From Ovis canadensis (Eukaryota; Chordata; Mammalia; Artiodactyla; Bovidae), in assembly GCF_042477335.2 (NCBI RefSeq), contig NC_091255.1:22918501-22982500 (forward strand): a stretch of DNA of 64,000 nt. The letters are read 5' to 3'. The translations under genes and the position numbers were made by a program. The notes beneath the pieces are model-generated. The model ran no database searches and was not told the origin of the DNA. It worked only from the letters and a program-made list of their open reading frames with translations. Shown piece by piece: positions 11,101 to 21,000 of this stretch; the stretch's first letter is position 1; each line of letters starts with the position of its first letter.

Positions 11101-14100
11101 AACTGATGGGATGCCATGATCTTAGTTTTTTGAATATTGAGTTTTAAGCCAGCTTTTTCACTCTCCTCTTTCACTTTCATCAAGAGGCTCTTCAGTTCCT
11201 CTTCACTTTCTGCTGTAAGGGAGGTATCATCTGCATATCTGAGGTTATTGATATTTCTCCCATCAATCTTGATTCTAGCTTGTGTTCATCCAGTCCAGCA
11301 TTTTGCATGATGTACTCTGCATATAGATTAAATAAACAAGGTAACAAAATACAGCCTTGACATACTCCTTTCCCAATTTGGAACCAGTCCGTTGTTTCAC
11401 ACCTGGTTCTAGATGTTGCTTCTTGACCTGAATACAGATTTCTCAGGAGGTAGGTCAGGTGGTCTGGTATTGTCTCTTTAAGAATTTTACACCAGTTTGT
11501 TGTGATCCACACAGTCAAAGGCTTTGGCATAGTCAATGAAGCAGAAGTAAGTGTTTTTCTGGAATTCTCTTGCTATTTCTATGATCCAACAGGTGTTGGA
11601 AATTTGATCTCTTGTTCCTCTTCCTTTTCTAAATCCAGCTTGAACATCTGGAAGTTCTCGGTTCACATACTTAGCTTGGAGAATTTTCAACATTACTTTA
11701 CTAGCATGTGAGATGAGTGCAATTGTGCAGTAGTTTGAACTTTCTTTGGCATTGCCTTTCTTTGGGATTGGAATAAACCTTTTCCAGTCCTGTGGCCACT
11801 GCTGAGTTTTCCAAATCTGCTGGCATATTGAGTGTAGCACTTTCACAGCATCATCTTTGGGGATCTGAAATAACTCACCTGGAATTCCATCACCTATACT
11901 AACATTGTTCGTAGTGATGCTTCCTAAGGCCCTCTTGACTTCACACTCCATGATGTCTGGCTCCATACAACACCATCATGGTTCTCTGGGTCGTTGATCT
12001 TTTTTGTGTAGTTCTTCTGTGTATGCATGCCCCCCAAAGCGTGCATCACACTCCCCAGAATACAGCTCCTGTCTCCAAGCTGTCTGGCCTCTGTGCAGGC
12101 AGTCCTCTCAGCTTAAAGTGCCCTGTTATTCCTCCCTCCCCTGAAAGGTGGAAAACTGCCTCTGCTTTCAGTTCCACTGGTAAGTAGCTCCTCTCTCCTA
12201 CTGCCTATTAAAATATGATTACCCCTTCCAGACCAGCCCAGACAACACCTCCTATGGGAAGCTTTCCAATCACCACCAACAGAATCACCCTGCCTTCCCC
12301 TGCACTTTTACCTTTCTTAGAGCTTGCTACAAAGCCAGCCACAGCACTGCTAAAGACATTTTTCTAACCTGTGAATCAGATTGCAGCTCACCTCTGCAAA
12401 GAACTTCTCAGTTACTCCCCAAGCTCTCAGGAGGGCTTACATAGCCCTTCACCACCCAAGACCTGTCTGACTCTTTATCCTCACCACACTCGTGCCCAGC
12501 CACGCACCAGCAGTGCTTAGGAGCACCCTGTCCTGACTTACACCCATGGTCCCAGTGTAATTGCTCAGTGTCCCACTCTGAAGACTCTGTATGGTCACCT
12601 AGCTAAACTGAACCATTTCCTGTCCCCTAACCTCTCTGTGCTCTCTCCTGCCTCCAGGCCTTTGTACCTGCTTTCCTCAGCCCAGGGAAGTTGGCCCCTA
12701 GCCTCTCAGCCTGGCTAACTCCTACTCATGCCTCAGGTTTCAGCTGCGACATCACTTCCTTCAGGAAGTCTTCCTGGAACTCAGACTGAGTTAGGAGACC
12801 CTCCTGTTGTCCCTACATTTAGTTCACGAGTCTGACTGCCTGTTCACTTGTCTGTTTCCCCCACCAGACCGTGAGCTCCCTGAGGCAAGGGCCATACACA
12901 CAGCACAAAGTAACCTCTCAATGAAGGTCGATGGTCCAGTGGTTAAGATTTCACCTTCCAGTGCAGGGGCTGTGGGTTCAATCCCTGGTCAGGGAGCTAG
13001 GATTCCACATGCCTTGTGGGCCAAAAAACCAAAACGTGACACAGAAACAATACTGTAGCAAATTCAATAAAGGCTAAAAAATGGTCCACATCCAAAAGAA
13101 AAGTTTGGGAAGCACTTAAGAGCACACCCCTGAGCCTCTGTCCCACCTTAATCTCTCTTCAGGCTATGAGGCAGGCTGTTGCTGAAACCGTGGAAGAGCT
13201 TAAGATGAAGCCCATGATGCTGAACTTGGTGGAGGCGTGAGTGGCTTGGGCTGGGAGCTACCAGGGCCAAATCCTAGGCTGTGGGAAGAGGACAGAAGGC
13301 CAGTGAGAGCGGAGAGCCTACTGCCTGGTCTCAGATCACACTGCCCAGGCCACTGGCCAAGTCACTCTTTGACCTCTGGGCTTTTCTTCATCTGTAAAAG
13401 GGGCTGGTAATACCTACCACTCAGAGGTACTATTTAAAGCTCAAGTTAAGATGAGGACTTGGAAGGGATTTGTAAACGGTAAAGTTCTGGACAAATGTGA
13501 GTCCTGATCATCACACAGAGCCCCTCGGAAAACTGTTGTACCGACCTCTCCCTTTCCAGTCCCTTTCCTGACCCAAGAAACAAGAAGGGGCCGTTAATGA
13601 AATTAACATCACTCATCAGCTTTATACCTGAGTCACTCTGGACTGTAACAAGCAGCCAGTCTTCCTCCCCTACCCTTTAACTGGACCACAACACACTCAC
13701 TCCCTTCTCTTCAGGCAGCTGATGAGCTCAAATGCATTGGCACGCAAGGAAGCAGTCATCTCTCTGGTAAGGCCAGCTCCGCAACTCTGACCAGATGTGT
13801 TGATGGCTGGGGGAGTGGGCAGTCCAGGAGAGCTACTGAGGGGAAGAAAGGGCGGCAAAGTGTGGGGAGGTGGTTTGCCGGCTTTTTTAGACTACCCACT
13901 GTACCAGGAGTTAAGGGAAAGCTTTTCTGCAGGACTGGAGCTGGGTAGGAGAAGGGACAGGTGAAGGGTGTGAGGGGCATTGCTCAGATGTGACAGAAAC
14001 TATCTTGACCCCTCTGGTGAAAAAAATTGTACCAGAACCCAATGCAGAGGCAGGCCCTCAAAGGTAAGGAAGCAGCTGGGAAGCCACATCTCCTGTCCAG

Positions 14101-14861
14101 GTAAAGGGTCATCATGAGGGCGCTAGAATGGAAGAGAGTGTAGACGGGGCATCTTCCTGGGCCGGCTACTGAGATGCCCTCATCCTGCCTCTGCCAGAGT
14201 GTCCTGGGGATCCGCAGCCCACAGGTGTTCCACTTGGTCCTGGACATGCTGGATGTGGAGAAGAACGCGTCTGTGAAGAAGAGTGTAAGGCATCCCTGCT
14301 CTCCTCTTCCTCCAGCCTCTCCCACTCTCCTCACACAACATGCCCTCTGACGGACGGGAAGGGAATAAGCCCTTAGACGTTGTCCCTTGACCTCATTCCC
14401 TGGGACTCAGAGTGACCTGTGGCCAGAATTCCCCTTCCCGCCTCCCAGGGCTGGCCTGAAGGGAGCCAGCCACGGGGCTTGTTTCAATGCAGCTACAAGA
14501 AACATTAATTCTTTTGGCCTCCATCGATCCCTGGATCCAAAACAAGCTAAAGAACAAGGTTCTTTTTGTATGTGAGATGCCAAAGACCAGCACGAAGGTG
14601 GAGTTCACAAGGTTCCGGAAAGAGCCTGAGAAACCTGAAGAGTCAAATATCCAAGATTTTCAACTTACAGAGCTGAACCCCTTGTTTCTTACAAAGTCCA
14701 GTGCCATGTTAGACCACCAGAAAAAGCTAAACCCCCAGAAAGGGTCTGATACCCCTGGCTTCCTACCCTCTTTCTCTATATCCCCAAAACACAAGTCACA
14801 GGGGTCCTGGGCACAAGGGATCAGAAAACAGCTCCAGATCTTTGCTGAGACCCCCAACTAG
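1995..14861 (+). CDS. HEATR9: HEATR9, HEAT-repeat protein (13 visible exons, 5' partial)
   Basis: Exons: 1995-2176, 2425-2551, 2765-2821, 3020-3076, 3687-3744, 4106-4236, 9470-9652, 10024-10116, 10210-10329, 13163-13236, 13715-13766, 14198-14284, 14493-14861. All inner edges are AG/GT and the phases join into one frame of 1,590 nt (529 residues plus TAG) with no internal stop. The product matches my recollection of mammalian HEATR9 (human C17orf66, about 570 residues), with roughly 45 N-terminal residues missing; no matching exon is seen in 1-1994. Sequence shows paired amphipathic helices such as [31 protein letters not shown] and [15 protein letters not shown], the HEAT/armadillo pattern, so a protein-binding scaffold is the likely biochemical role. 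Cellular function is poorly known. The tail from about 14,560 is basic and low in structure. Convergent with TAF15. Identity is high confidence; function is inference. Confidence 0.93.
2425..2551 (+). CDS. HEATR9: HEATR9 exon (YLKEGTL..KWQRLK)
   Basis: Acceptor CTCCCACAG, donor AAAG/gtcagg (a weak donor). It carries the LHLPMSKLT and DPLKWQRLK motifs that I recognise from HEATR9. Confidence 0.9.
2765..2821 (+). CDS. HEATR9: HEATR9 exon ([19 protein letters not shown])
   Basis: Acceptor GATGGGCAG, donor CCAG/gtgaga. Exactly 19 codons, phase 0. Start of the helical-repeat region. Confidence 0.9.
3020..3076 (+). CDS. HEATR9: HEATR9 exon ([19 protein letters not shown])
   Basis: Acceptor TTCCTGCAG, donor GGTG/gtgagt. 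Exactly 19 codons, phase 0. A single HEAT-like helix pair. Confidence 0.9.
3340..3605. mobile_element. MIR SINE remnants (two, opposite orientations)
   Basis: 3410-3475 has MIR-type GAAAATGAAAGCTCCGAGAG; 3550-3605 has the reverse signature CTCACCTGTAAAATGAAAA. Confidence 0.55.
3687..3744 (+). CDS. HEATR9: HEATR9 exon ([20 protein letters not shown])
   Basis: Acceptor AAATCAG, donor CTGG/gtgagt; ends in phase 1. The next exon completes the glycine codon. Confidence 0.9.
4106..4236 (+). CDS. HEATR9: HEATR9 exon ([14 protein letters not shown]..)
   Basis: Acceptor CTGTCCAG, donor ATCAG/gtgact (weak). Encodes the helices [10 protein letters not shown] and [13 protein letters not shown]. It is followed by a 5.2-kb intron filled by L2 and SINEs. 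Confidence 0.9.
4545..4722 (-). mobile_element. CHR-type SINE
   Basis: TTTATTTGGCTGCACCAGGT to CACGGAAGTCCC. Confidence 0.8.
5052..5246 (-). mobile_element. Bov-tA SINE inside L2
   Basis: GTCACTCAGTTGTGTCTGAC to GAGCTACAGGAGAAGCCC, reverse orientation. Confidence 0.88.
5286..5480. repeat. 97-bp tandem duplication within L2 sequence
   Basis: AGATACAGCAAGTGGGAGAC recurs at 5290 and 5387 with the following 90 bases nearly unchanged. Each unit holds two copies of an approximately 26-bp GGGATGAGAGTGACTGG subrepeat. Confidence 0.9.
5857..5990 (+). mobile_element. CHR-type SINE
   Basis: GACTTCCCTGGTGGTCCAGT to GGCCAAAAAAACAAAAAAAC. Confidence 0.85.
6172..6326 (-). mobile_element. CHR-type SINE
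   Basis: GTTTTGGCTGTGTCGGGTCT to CACAAGGGAAATCCCC. Confidence 0.8.
6455..6778 (+). mobile_element. Two Bov-tA SINEs, head into tail
   Basis: The first copy (6455-6571) is interrupted at CCAATATTCTTGG, where a second copy starts (CTTCCCTTGTGGCTCAGCTG, 6572-6778). Confidence 0.82.
7508..7702 (-). mobile_element. CHR-type SINE
   Basis: TTTATTTGGCTGCACCAAGT to AGACCACCAGGAAAGTCCC. Confidence 0.85.
8660..9045. mobile_element. Ruminant L1-type tail split by a Bov-tA SINE
   Basis: CACTGTACAGCAAAGTGAAT (8703) and CCCTGTGCTATACAGTAGGT (9019) belong to one ruminant LINE tail. A reverse Bov-tA occupies about 8738-8962 (CCAACTCCTTGGCAGCTCCA to CCACCAGGGAAGCCCC). Confidence 0.75.
9470..9652 (+). CDS. 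HEATR9: HEATR9 exon ([15 protein letters not shown]..)
   Basis: 61 codons, phase 0; donor ATGAAG/gtgtga. The acceptor is CTCTCAAG before AGGACTCAG. GC-rich. Contains [15 protein letters not shown] and [15 protein letters not shown], typical repeat helices. Confidence 0.88.
10024..10116 (+). CDS. HEATR9: HEATR9 exon ([17 protein letters not shown]..)
   Basis: Acceptor CCCCCACAG, donor TGGAG/gtaagc. 31 codons, phase 0. Confidence 0.9.
10210..10329 (+). CDS. HEATR9: HEATR9 exon ([16 protein letters not shown]..)
   Basis: Acceptor CTGCCCTCAG, donor TTCTTT/gtaagt. 40 codons, phase 0. The next intron holds the antisense BovB LINE. Confidence 0.9.
10437..12030 (-). mobile_element. BovB (RTE) LINE, 5'-truncated, antisense in HEATR9 intron
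   Basis: The plus-strand edge GTTCAGTTCAGTTTAGTTCA is the reverse complement of the BovB 3' end. On the minus strand broken frames at about 11,190-11,966 and 10,772-11,062 encode reverse-transcriptase pieces: [29 protein letters not shown] (the YAKAFD motif), then [16 protein letters not shown] and CWRRLLRVP. Frameshifts separate them, so it is inactive. About half of a 3.2-kb element. Confidence 0.92.
12040..12915. other. HEATR9 intron with an L2 3' tail
   Basis: From about 12,720 the sequence has the L2 3' pattern (CATCACTTCCTTCAGGAAGT, ACCGTGAGCTCCCTGAGG). 12,040-12,700 is C/T-rich unique sequence; no exon seen. Confidence 0.55.
12920..13095 (+). mobile_element. CHR-type SINE with tail
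   Basis: GATGGTCCAGTGGTTAAGAT, GTTCAATCCCTGGTCAGGGA, then an A-rich tail (CAATAAAGGCTAAAAAATGG). Confidence 0.75.
13163..13236 (+). CDS. HEATR9: HEATR9 exon ([16 protein letters not shown]..)
   Basis: Acceptor CTCTTCAG, donor GAGGC/gtgagt. Ends in phase 2. Confidence 0.9.
13320..13500 (-). mobile_element. MIR SINE remnant
   Basis: CCAAGTCACTCTTTGACCTC and TTCATCTGTAAAAGGGGCTG are MIR core in reverse. Confidence 0.6.
13715..13766 (+). CDS. HEATR9: HEATR9 exon ([17 protein letters not shown])
   Basis: Acceptor CTCTTCAG, donor CTCTG/gtaagg. Completes an alanine codon and then 17 codons. Confidence 0.9.
14198..14284 (+). CDS. HEATR9: HEATR9 exon ([19 protein letters not shown]..)
   Basis: Acceptor CTCTGCCAG, donor AAGAGT/gtaagg. 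29 codons, phase 0. Confidence 0.9.
14493..14861 (+). CDS. HEATR9: HEATR9 terminal coding exon
   Basis: Acceptor TTTCAATGCAG. Opens with [16 protein letters not shown], the last helical repeat, then a Lys/Pro/Ser-rich tail that ends at TAG. Confidence 0.92.
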   Translation, partial: LQETLILLASIDPWIQNKLKNKVLFVCEMPKTSTKVEFTRFRKEPEKPEESNIQDFQLTELNPLFLTKSSAMLDHQKKLNPQKGSDTPGFLPSFSISPKHKSQGSWAQGIRKQLQIFAETPN

Positions 14862-14948
14862 GTCAGTGGTTTAGGTCGAGTCCCTGCTCTTTTCTTAAGG
14901 GTGCTTCTCAGGCTCGCCTGAGAAAATGTTCAGTACTTATCTTCCATG

Positions 14949-14954
14949 AATAAA
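14949..14954 (+). terminator. HEATR9: HEATR9 polyadenylation signal
   Basis: AATAAA lies 88 nt after the HEATR9 stop. The mRNA end is expected near 14,965-14,980, giving a short 3' UTR of about 110 nt. The exact cleavage site is inferred. Confidence 0.7.
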
Positions 14955-15644
14955 TGAGCATCACTCTACCTACCTTCATCATGATGATGGTTCCCTTCCT
15001 CATGAGCTGCACTGAAACACAGATCTCCTCACTCCTGGCTGGGCCTTCCTTGCTCTCAGCCACATGTCCTTTCCACGAGACAAACCTGCTCTGGATGGCC
15101 AGCCTGTCGTCCTACATCAAGTCCTTTGTCTGCACCCAGAATGTGATGACAAAGCCAGAGCTGAGCCTCTGTCCAGAGGGGGCTGCTGAGGAGGAAAATG
15201 GGAGAAAATCCTGGAGAGCTTGGCTCTTGGGCCATTTCCTCTTACTAACTAGTCCCTCCCCATCCCCCCTCCCCATTTCCCTATTGGTGGTCAAGAGATA
15301 ACCATCCTCTCCACTGTCTCTTCTCTCACACCTGCTTTCCAACTCCCTTAGGGTCATTCCCTCTGACAGACTCAATTTACTCTCTAAGAACTGCCTTAGC
15401 GCCTCCCTCATTTTACGAAATGCTTCAGTTTCCCTCGGCCAATAGGACTGGTCACACCAATCCCAGCAAGCTATGTCCTCCATTAAAAGGAAAAGCCCAG
15501 ACTCTGGAGTCAGACAAATCTGAAATCAAGTCCCAGGGCCCATCACTCACTTGATCTTCGACTGTGAAGTTACTGAACCGTCCTCACCTACAAAATGAAG
15601 GGAGTAATGCACACTACTTCTGAGGGCTCTTAGGATTACGTGCG

Positions 15645-15842
15645 TGTGTGCAAAGTTGCTTCAGTCGTGTCCCACTCTTTGTGACCTTATGGACCGTAGC
15701 CTGCCAGGCTCCTCTGACCATGGGGATTCTCCAGGCAAAAAATATTGGGAGTGGGTTGCCATGCCTCCTCCAGAGCATCTTCCCGACCCGAGGATTGAAC
15801 CTGCATCTCTCATGTCTCCTGGTGCCGCCTGGGAAGTCAGAA
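15645..15842 (-). mobile_element. Bov-tA SINE
   Basis: GTTGCTTCAGTCGTGTCCCA to CTGGTGCCGCCTGGGAAGTC. Confidence 0.85.
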
Positions 15843-16394
15843 TAACACAAAACCTACTGGTGCCTGGTATTCCATAGAAGGCACTCAAGTGGAGATTTCT
15901 TTTCTCTGTTCCTCTCTCCAGCGTTGCCATGTGAGCCTGTAACCACCAGAGATCTAAAAAGCTCTGCTGCCTTCATTTACCCCTGCCATCTTATTGAGTG
16001 GTCAGTGAGAGGTCAAGTTCTTCCTGTTGAGCAGGAAAGGCCAAAGTGAAACAAAATGTTCCCTTCTACTGCCCCACATTCCAGGTTCTAGAGTAGTCCA
16101 GTTATTCTGAATCCAGCATGGTATATGTCACTGAGATTTATCTGCCCACCTGCCCTACCACTTATAAATTCATGCTTTGCTTTATAGAATTTTAAGTAAA
16201 AAACCAAAGGAACAGTATCACTATTCTGGGGTATAAGCAGCACTGCCTCTAATAGTGTGGCACAAAGGCCAAAGATGGAAAAATGATCTTTTCCTCTCTT
16301 GTCCACTCTGCAGTTTTGCACCAATGAGCATCCTAACCTAAATTTCCCTGGGCCTTAACAGTGGGTACAAGTGGGTACAAGTGAAAAGTGAAAG

Positions 16395-16600
16395 TGAGCT
16401 TCCCTGGAGGCTCAGACGGCAAAGAATCTGCCTGTAATGAAAGAGCCTGGGGTTTGATCCCTGGGTCAGGAAGATTCCCTGAAGAAAGGAATGGCTACCC
16501 ACTCCAGTATTCTTGCCTGGAGAATTCCATGGACAGAGGAGCCTGGCAGGCTCCATGGGGTCACAAAGAGTTGGATACAACTGAGCAACTAACATTTTTA
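16395..16600 (+). mobile_element. Bov-tA SINE
   Basis: GAGCTTCCCTGGAGGCTCAG to GGTCACAAAGAGTTGGATAC. Confidence 0.9.
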
Positions 16601-18069
16601 CACTTTAACAGCCTATGGGTACAAAATGAGTCCTTAACTGTATACTTACTTCAGGCTCTCCACTCCCTGCAAAGTTCTGCCCACAGATCTCCAACCCTTC
16701 CTCTTCCACACTTGTGGATCTCTCCAGCAGGGGGTCTCATTATTCAGCCAAATACCACAGTCTCTGCTCAGCAGGACCTCCATCCTAATTCCACCAGCCC
16801 TCACCAGATTTAAGACAGCATGGGCATAAAGGTCGGCATACAGCATCTACCATCTGGTAGACCATCAACATTCCAGTCTTCCCAGTACTAGAGCTACCTA
16901 GACCCAACGTTCTTAGAAACATGCTTAGTCCAAGCTGGGGCAACTTCTCTGAGGCCTGAACTGCCCACTCTTCTCAACCATCCGGATCTGTTGGGACTGA
17001 TTTTGGACACCATCCAAAATGTAAGACCCCTCCCTTCTCCTCCCTTTCTAGTGGGATCTCTAGATACTCCCTAATGGGAGATTGGGGGTGGGGAACGGAT
17101 TTATACTCTACCTCTTCAGACATTTCTCACCCGTCTCTGTGTTGTAACTGAAACCTGGCTCTTGAACTGGCCTCTTCCCAAAACAGCAGATGTTCCTCCT
17201 TCTGCATTCCTTCCAACGTGACGATCTCCTGCCATTGTTTCCCTGAGGGTCTTGGCTCAAACTAGCTCTCCCACCCTCTGCCCACTTCCCTAGTTCCTCT
17301 CATTCGCTGCCTGAATCTTAGTCTTGCTATCGCCACCGCTATGGACAACCGTCTTGACACCTCAGCTCCTCGGTCCTTAAGCTCAGCTACGAAGGCTTTT
17401 CCCTTTCAGTTACTCATTTCCGTGGCCATGCTTAGCCCTTGTCACCCCCATGAATGGCTCCAACTCCAAAATACTCATGAACATCTGTAATACTTTCTGA
17501 CCCGAATCTCCCATCTATCCAGCTCTTTTTATCCCCACTACCAGTCCTTTGAATCTCATCAATAACCCTAAGCTCTTGATTTCCCTACATTGTTAGCCAG
17601 CCCCCTCTCACTATAATTTCTACTCAGCTTGGACCCCATCCAGCAACCAATCTCCTCACTAGCCTCATACTTCCACTAGCATCTCTCTCCCTGACTAATA
17701 AAAACTCCCAACCCTGAATCAAATTGCCTCTGATCCTATAACCAGGTTGCTGATTACGGTGGAGAGAATTCACACATCCATAGACTGGTTCCAAAATACT
17801 TGCCTCCTATCTTAACTGAGCCCTTATTGCTCTCTGGCAACCTTATGGGTGCTGAGTAATGATACTTTCCTATTTCCTACAAGTTATTTCAGGCTTTCTC
17901 TGTTCTCGTCACATTTCCTACAGTCTCTTCAAACTTTCTATTGCATTACCTCCTCAACTCTCAGCAGACCATTGTAATTTCTCTTCAGGGAGAAAAAAAA
18001 AAAAAAGACATCAGATGAAAATTACCCCAAATACTTGCCATCTCTGTTATAAGAATCCTTATACACAGT

Positions 18070-18390
18070 AGTTAAGAGCACAGGTACTAAGGCCAGATAC
18101 TCTAGTTAGTATCTGATCTCTGTAACTTAACTAGAGACGTGATGCTGGGTAAGGTACTTAACCTTTCAGAGCCTCTGTTCCTCAGTGTATCCTCTGAAAG
18201 CCCCTTCTGGTAGCAATCAAAATCATTTACACCATTCACCTCTCCAGTGATTTCATATTCAAAAAGAGTATTTTTCCCTATACCTCTTTGCCTCACAGCA
18301 TTGTTACAAGAATTAAATGAGTTAACACACACCAATTTATTAAGCACTTGGTACATAGGAAGCTCCCAATAAATGTTAGTCATTTGTTAC
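18070..18390 (-). mobile_element. MIR SINE remnant
   Basis: GATGCTGGGTAAGGTACTTA, CAGAGCCTCTGTTCCTCAGT, then TTAAATGAGTTAACACACAC, in MIR order. Confidence 0.65.
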
Positions 18391-18734
18391 TACTCTTAAC
18401 AGCATCTGCACTTAAATCCGATTACGATGCAAGAGGCACTCTCCTCTCCTGAGGCAAAATCCTCGGGTTCTGGATGCCATTCCTTCAAGGAATTTAAATA
18501 CCAATTACCCCACTTCCTTCCAAGTAGTGCATAAACATGATCAATTCCCACCCATCTTAAAAATAAAAACCCATACCCCTGGTCTACGTCTCCCCTTCTT
18601 AACTCATCCTACTTCTAACCACCCTTCATAATCAAGGCTCTTAAATCGTCATTCACATCACCTGTCTCCATTTCTCTAATTCCTTACCCTACTTCAGTTT
18701 GGGTTCAATTTTCTGCCAAAACCACCTTTGCTAA

Positions 18735-18962
18735 GGCAGTGATTCTCAAAAGTGGTAATTCCTCCCCACCCCTCTGCCCCCACCAGCCAGGGGCATTTGG
18801 TAATGTCCAGAGATACATTTGGTTGTCACAACTGGGGACTGCTACTGGTGTCAGGGAGGCAGCTAGACATCCTACAAAGTTCAGGAGGGCCCCTCACAAC
18901 AAAGAATTATCCAACCCAAACTGTGAGTAGCACCAAGGTTGAGAAATCCTGTGCAAAGATAA
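18735..18962 (+). mobile_element. MER5A (hAT-Charlie) DNA transposon, near full length
   Basis: GCAGTGATTCTCAAAAG at the left, GGTTGTCACAACTGGGGACT and ACAACAAAGAATTATCCAAC inside, GGTTGAGAAATCCTG at the right. The ends are inverted repeats. Confidence 0.88.
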
Positions 18963-19004
18963 TTTACAACTCCACGTTGCTATACATAACGAATGCTTCC
19001 TATA

Positions 19005-19348
19005 GTGAAAGTCAGTCGCTCAGCCGTGTCCGGCTCTTCGCGACTCCCATGGTCTATATACTCCAGGCCAGAAGTCCATGGAATTTTCCAGGCCAGAATA
19101 CTGGAGTGGGTAGCCTTTCCCTTCTCCAGGGGATCTTCCCAACCCAGGAATCAAAGCCAGGTATGACTGAACCCAGGTCTCTGGCATTGCAGGCAGATTC
19201 TTTCCCAGTTGAGCCACAAGGGAAGCCCAAGAATACTGGATTGGTTAGCCTATCCCTTCTCCAGGGGATCTTCCCAACCCAGGAATCGAACCAGGGTCTC
19301 CTGACTTGCAGGCAGATTCTTTACCAGCTGAGGTATCAGAGAAGCCCC
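19005..19348 (-). mobile_element. Bov-tA SINE with an extra partial copy
   Basis: GAAAGTCAGTCGCTCAGCCG opens the unit; the block around CCTTTCCCTTCTCCAGGGGA recurs about 165 bp later (CCTATCCCTTCTCCAGGGGA), giving two tRNA-like heads. Confidence 0.82.
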
Positions 19349-19639
19349 TAGTCTTTATATAGCTTGGCCAACTTGAGCACTTGACATCAGTAGCTTTTCT
19401 CTCCTTGAAATCCACTCTTCCCTTGGGTTCCACAGACACCTCACTGGTCATTCAGTCTGCTTCCATATCTTCTATTATCTCTTAGATGTTGGTATTTCTC
19501 AAGGTTTCATCCTAGGCTCTACTCTCTAAAAAAGTTCCTAATTCTAGTATTCACTGAGAATGGAAAAACCACTACTGTCTTGCTTTATCATATCCACTTT
19601 CATCTTTAATTACCATTTATACACTAATGACTCAAATCT

Positions 19640-20160
19640 GTAATAGATTAATTTAGTCAGTATTTATTGAGTACCTACCTATTCTGTGTCTGACACTGTT
19701 CTAGGTACTGGGGTAGAACAGTGATCAAGAGAAGAGGTTCCCTACTCTCCTGGAGCTTACCTCCTAATGGAGAAAAACTAACTACAAAAAGATTTCACGT
19801 AGTGCTAAGTACTATGACGACATTACAAGAGGTGATGTGTGACTGGAAGTATTGTAGATAGGAAGGCCAGCAAAGATCTGGGAGGGAGGGTGGAATGTGA
19901 CCCAACATTGTGATGAAAGGCAGTCAGCCAGGTAAGCATGAGAAAAGAGAACCCGAGACAAACCATATACAGACACGCTAAAGCAGAAGCACTTTTGGTA
20001 CCTTTAAGAGCTAGGACTGCTGTGGTTAAGGCAGGCTAATATGGATAAGTGTTCTGTGAGGTCGCAGAGACAAAGGCCAGATCACTCAGGGCTCTGAAAG
20101 CCAAGGTACAATAGGAGGTCACTGAAAGGACTTTAAAGAGACATGACATACAATACTGTT
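19640..20160. mobile_element. L2 LINE remnant
   Basis: TATTTATTGAGTACCTACCT, GACACTGTTCTAGGTACTGG and CTGGAGCTTACCTCCTAATG are L2 3'-region landmarks. Confidence 0.75.
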
Positions 20161-20774
20161 GGCTACTGTACGAAAAATGGTTTTTAGAGGTGCAAGACTG
20201 TAGGGGGAGGGGGTCTATTAATGGGCTAATTGCACTTACCAGAGACTATAGCTCATACTAGGATTACAACTAGGAATATAAAGATGGTTTCAAGGCTGTA
20301 TTTTAGAGGTAGAATTAAAAGGATTTTCAAGTATAAATGAGTAAAAGAAACCAAAGTTGTTTTTTATCTGATCCAACCTGGATGGATGGATGAAGACTGA
20401 GATAAGGAATACTAGGAAAAGAGAAATGGATTTTGGAGATGTTGTTTGGTCCCAGCAGTCTTCAAAAAAGTAATGTTCCACACAACTTGGTGGAAAGGTC
20501 AAGTAGGCAGCTGGATATAATCCAGGGTTAAGGGAAGAGATAACTGGAGACACAAATTTGGTGTAGTCATCATATTACATGGTACTTAAAGCCACAGCCT
20601 GAATGAGTTCACCCGGGATAAGAGTGAGTGTAAGTAGAAGAAAGGGGATCAGAACAAGCTGAGAAACTTCTAACGTGTAAAGAGCGAAGGAAGAGAGAAA
20701 AATAAGAAGTTAGCGAAGGAGAAAGCAGTCAGTAAGGAATCAGTGGAGCGTAATGTTGAATTCTGCTGTTCTCT

Positions 20775-21000
20775 TGAGTTGCCACCTGATATTTTGGCCA
20801 CCTGATGCGAAGAACTGACCCATGGAAAAAGACCCTGATGCTGGGAAAGACTGAAGGCAGAAGGGGACAACAGAGGATGAGATGGGTGGATGGCATCACC
20901 GACTTGATGGACCCGAGTTTGAGCAAGCTCCAGGAGTTGGTGATGTGCTACAGTCCATGGGGTCATAGAGTTGGACACGACTGAGCCACTGAAATGGAGT
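20775..21000 (+). mobile_element. BovB/BovA 3' fragment
   Basis: Plus-orientation copy with the landmarks GAAAGACTGAAGGCAGAAGG and GTTGGACACGACTGAGC. Confidence 0.8.

Noticed and set aside
11192-11966. Open frames with reverse-transcriptase similarity as a possible gene
   Set aside because: They are broken pieces of the BovB LINE; separated by frameshifts and lacking the endonuclease half.
14954-15301. 115-codon plus-strand frame after HEATR9
   Set aside because: Begins beyond the HEATR9 poly(A) signal and shows no homology; chance frame in GC-moderate DNA.
18735-18962. Conserved-looking block between the convergent genes as an enhancer
   Set aside because: It is a MER5A element; its apparent conservation is that of the repeat family.
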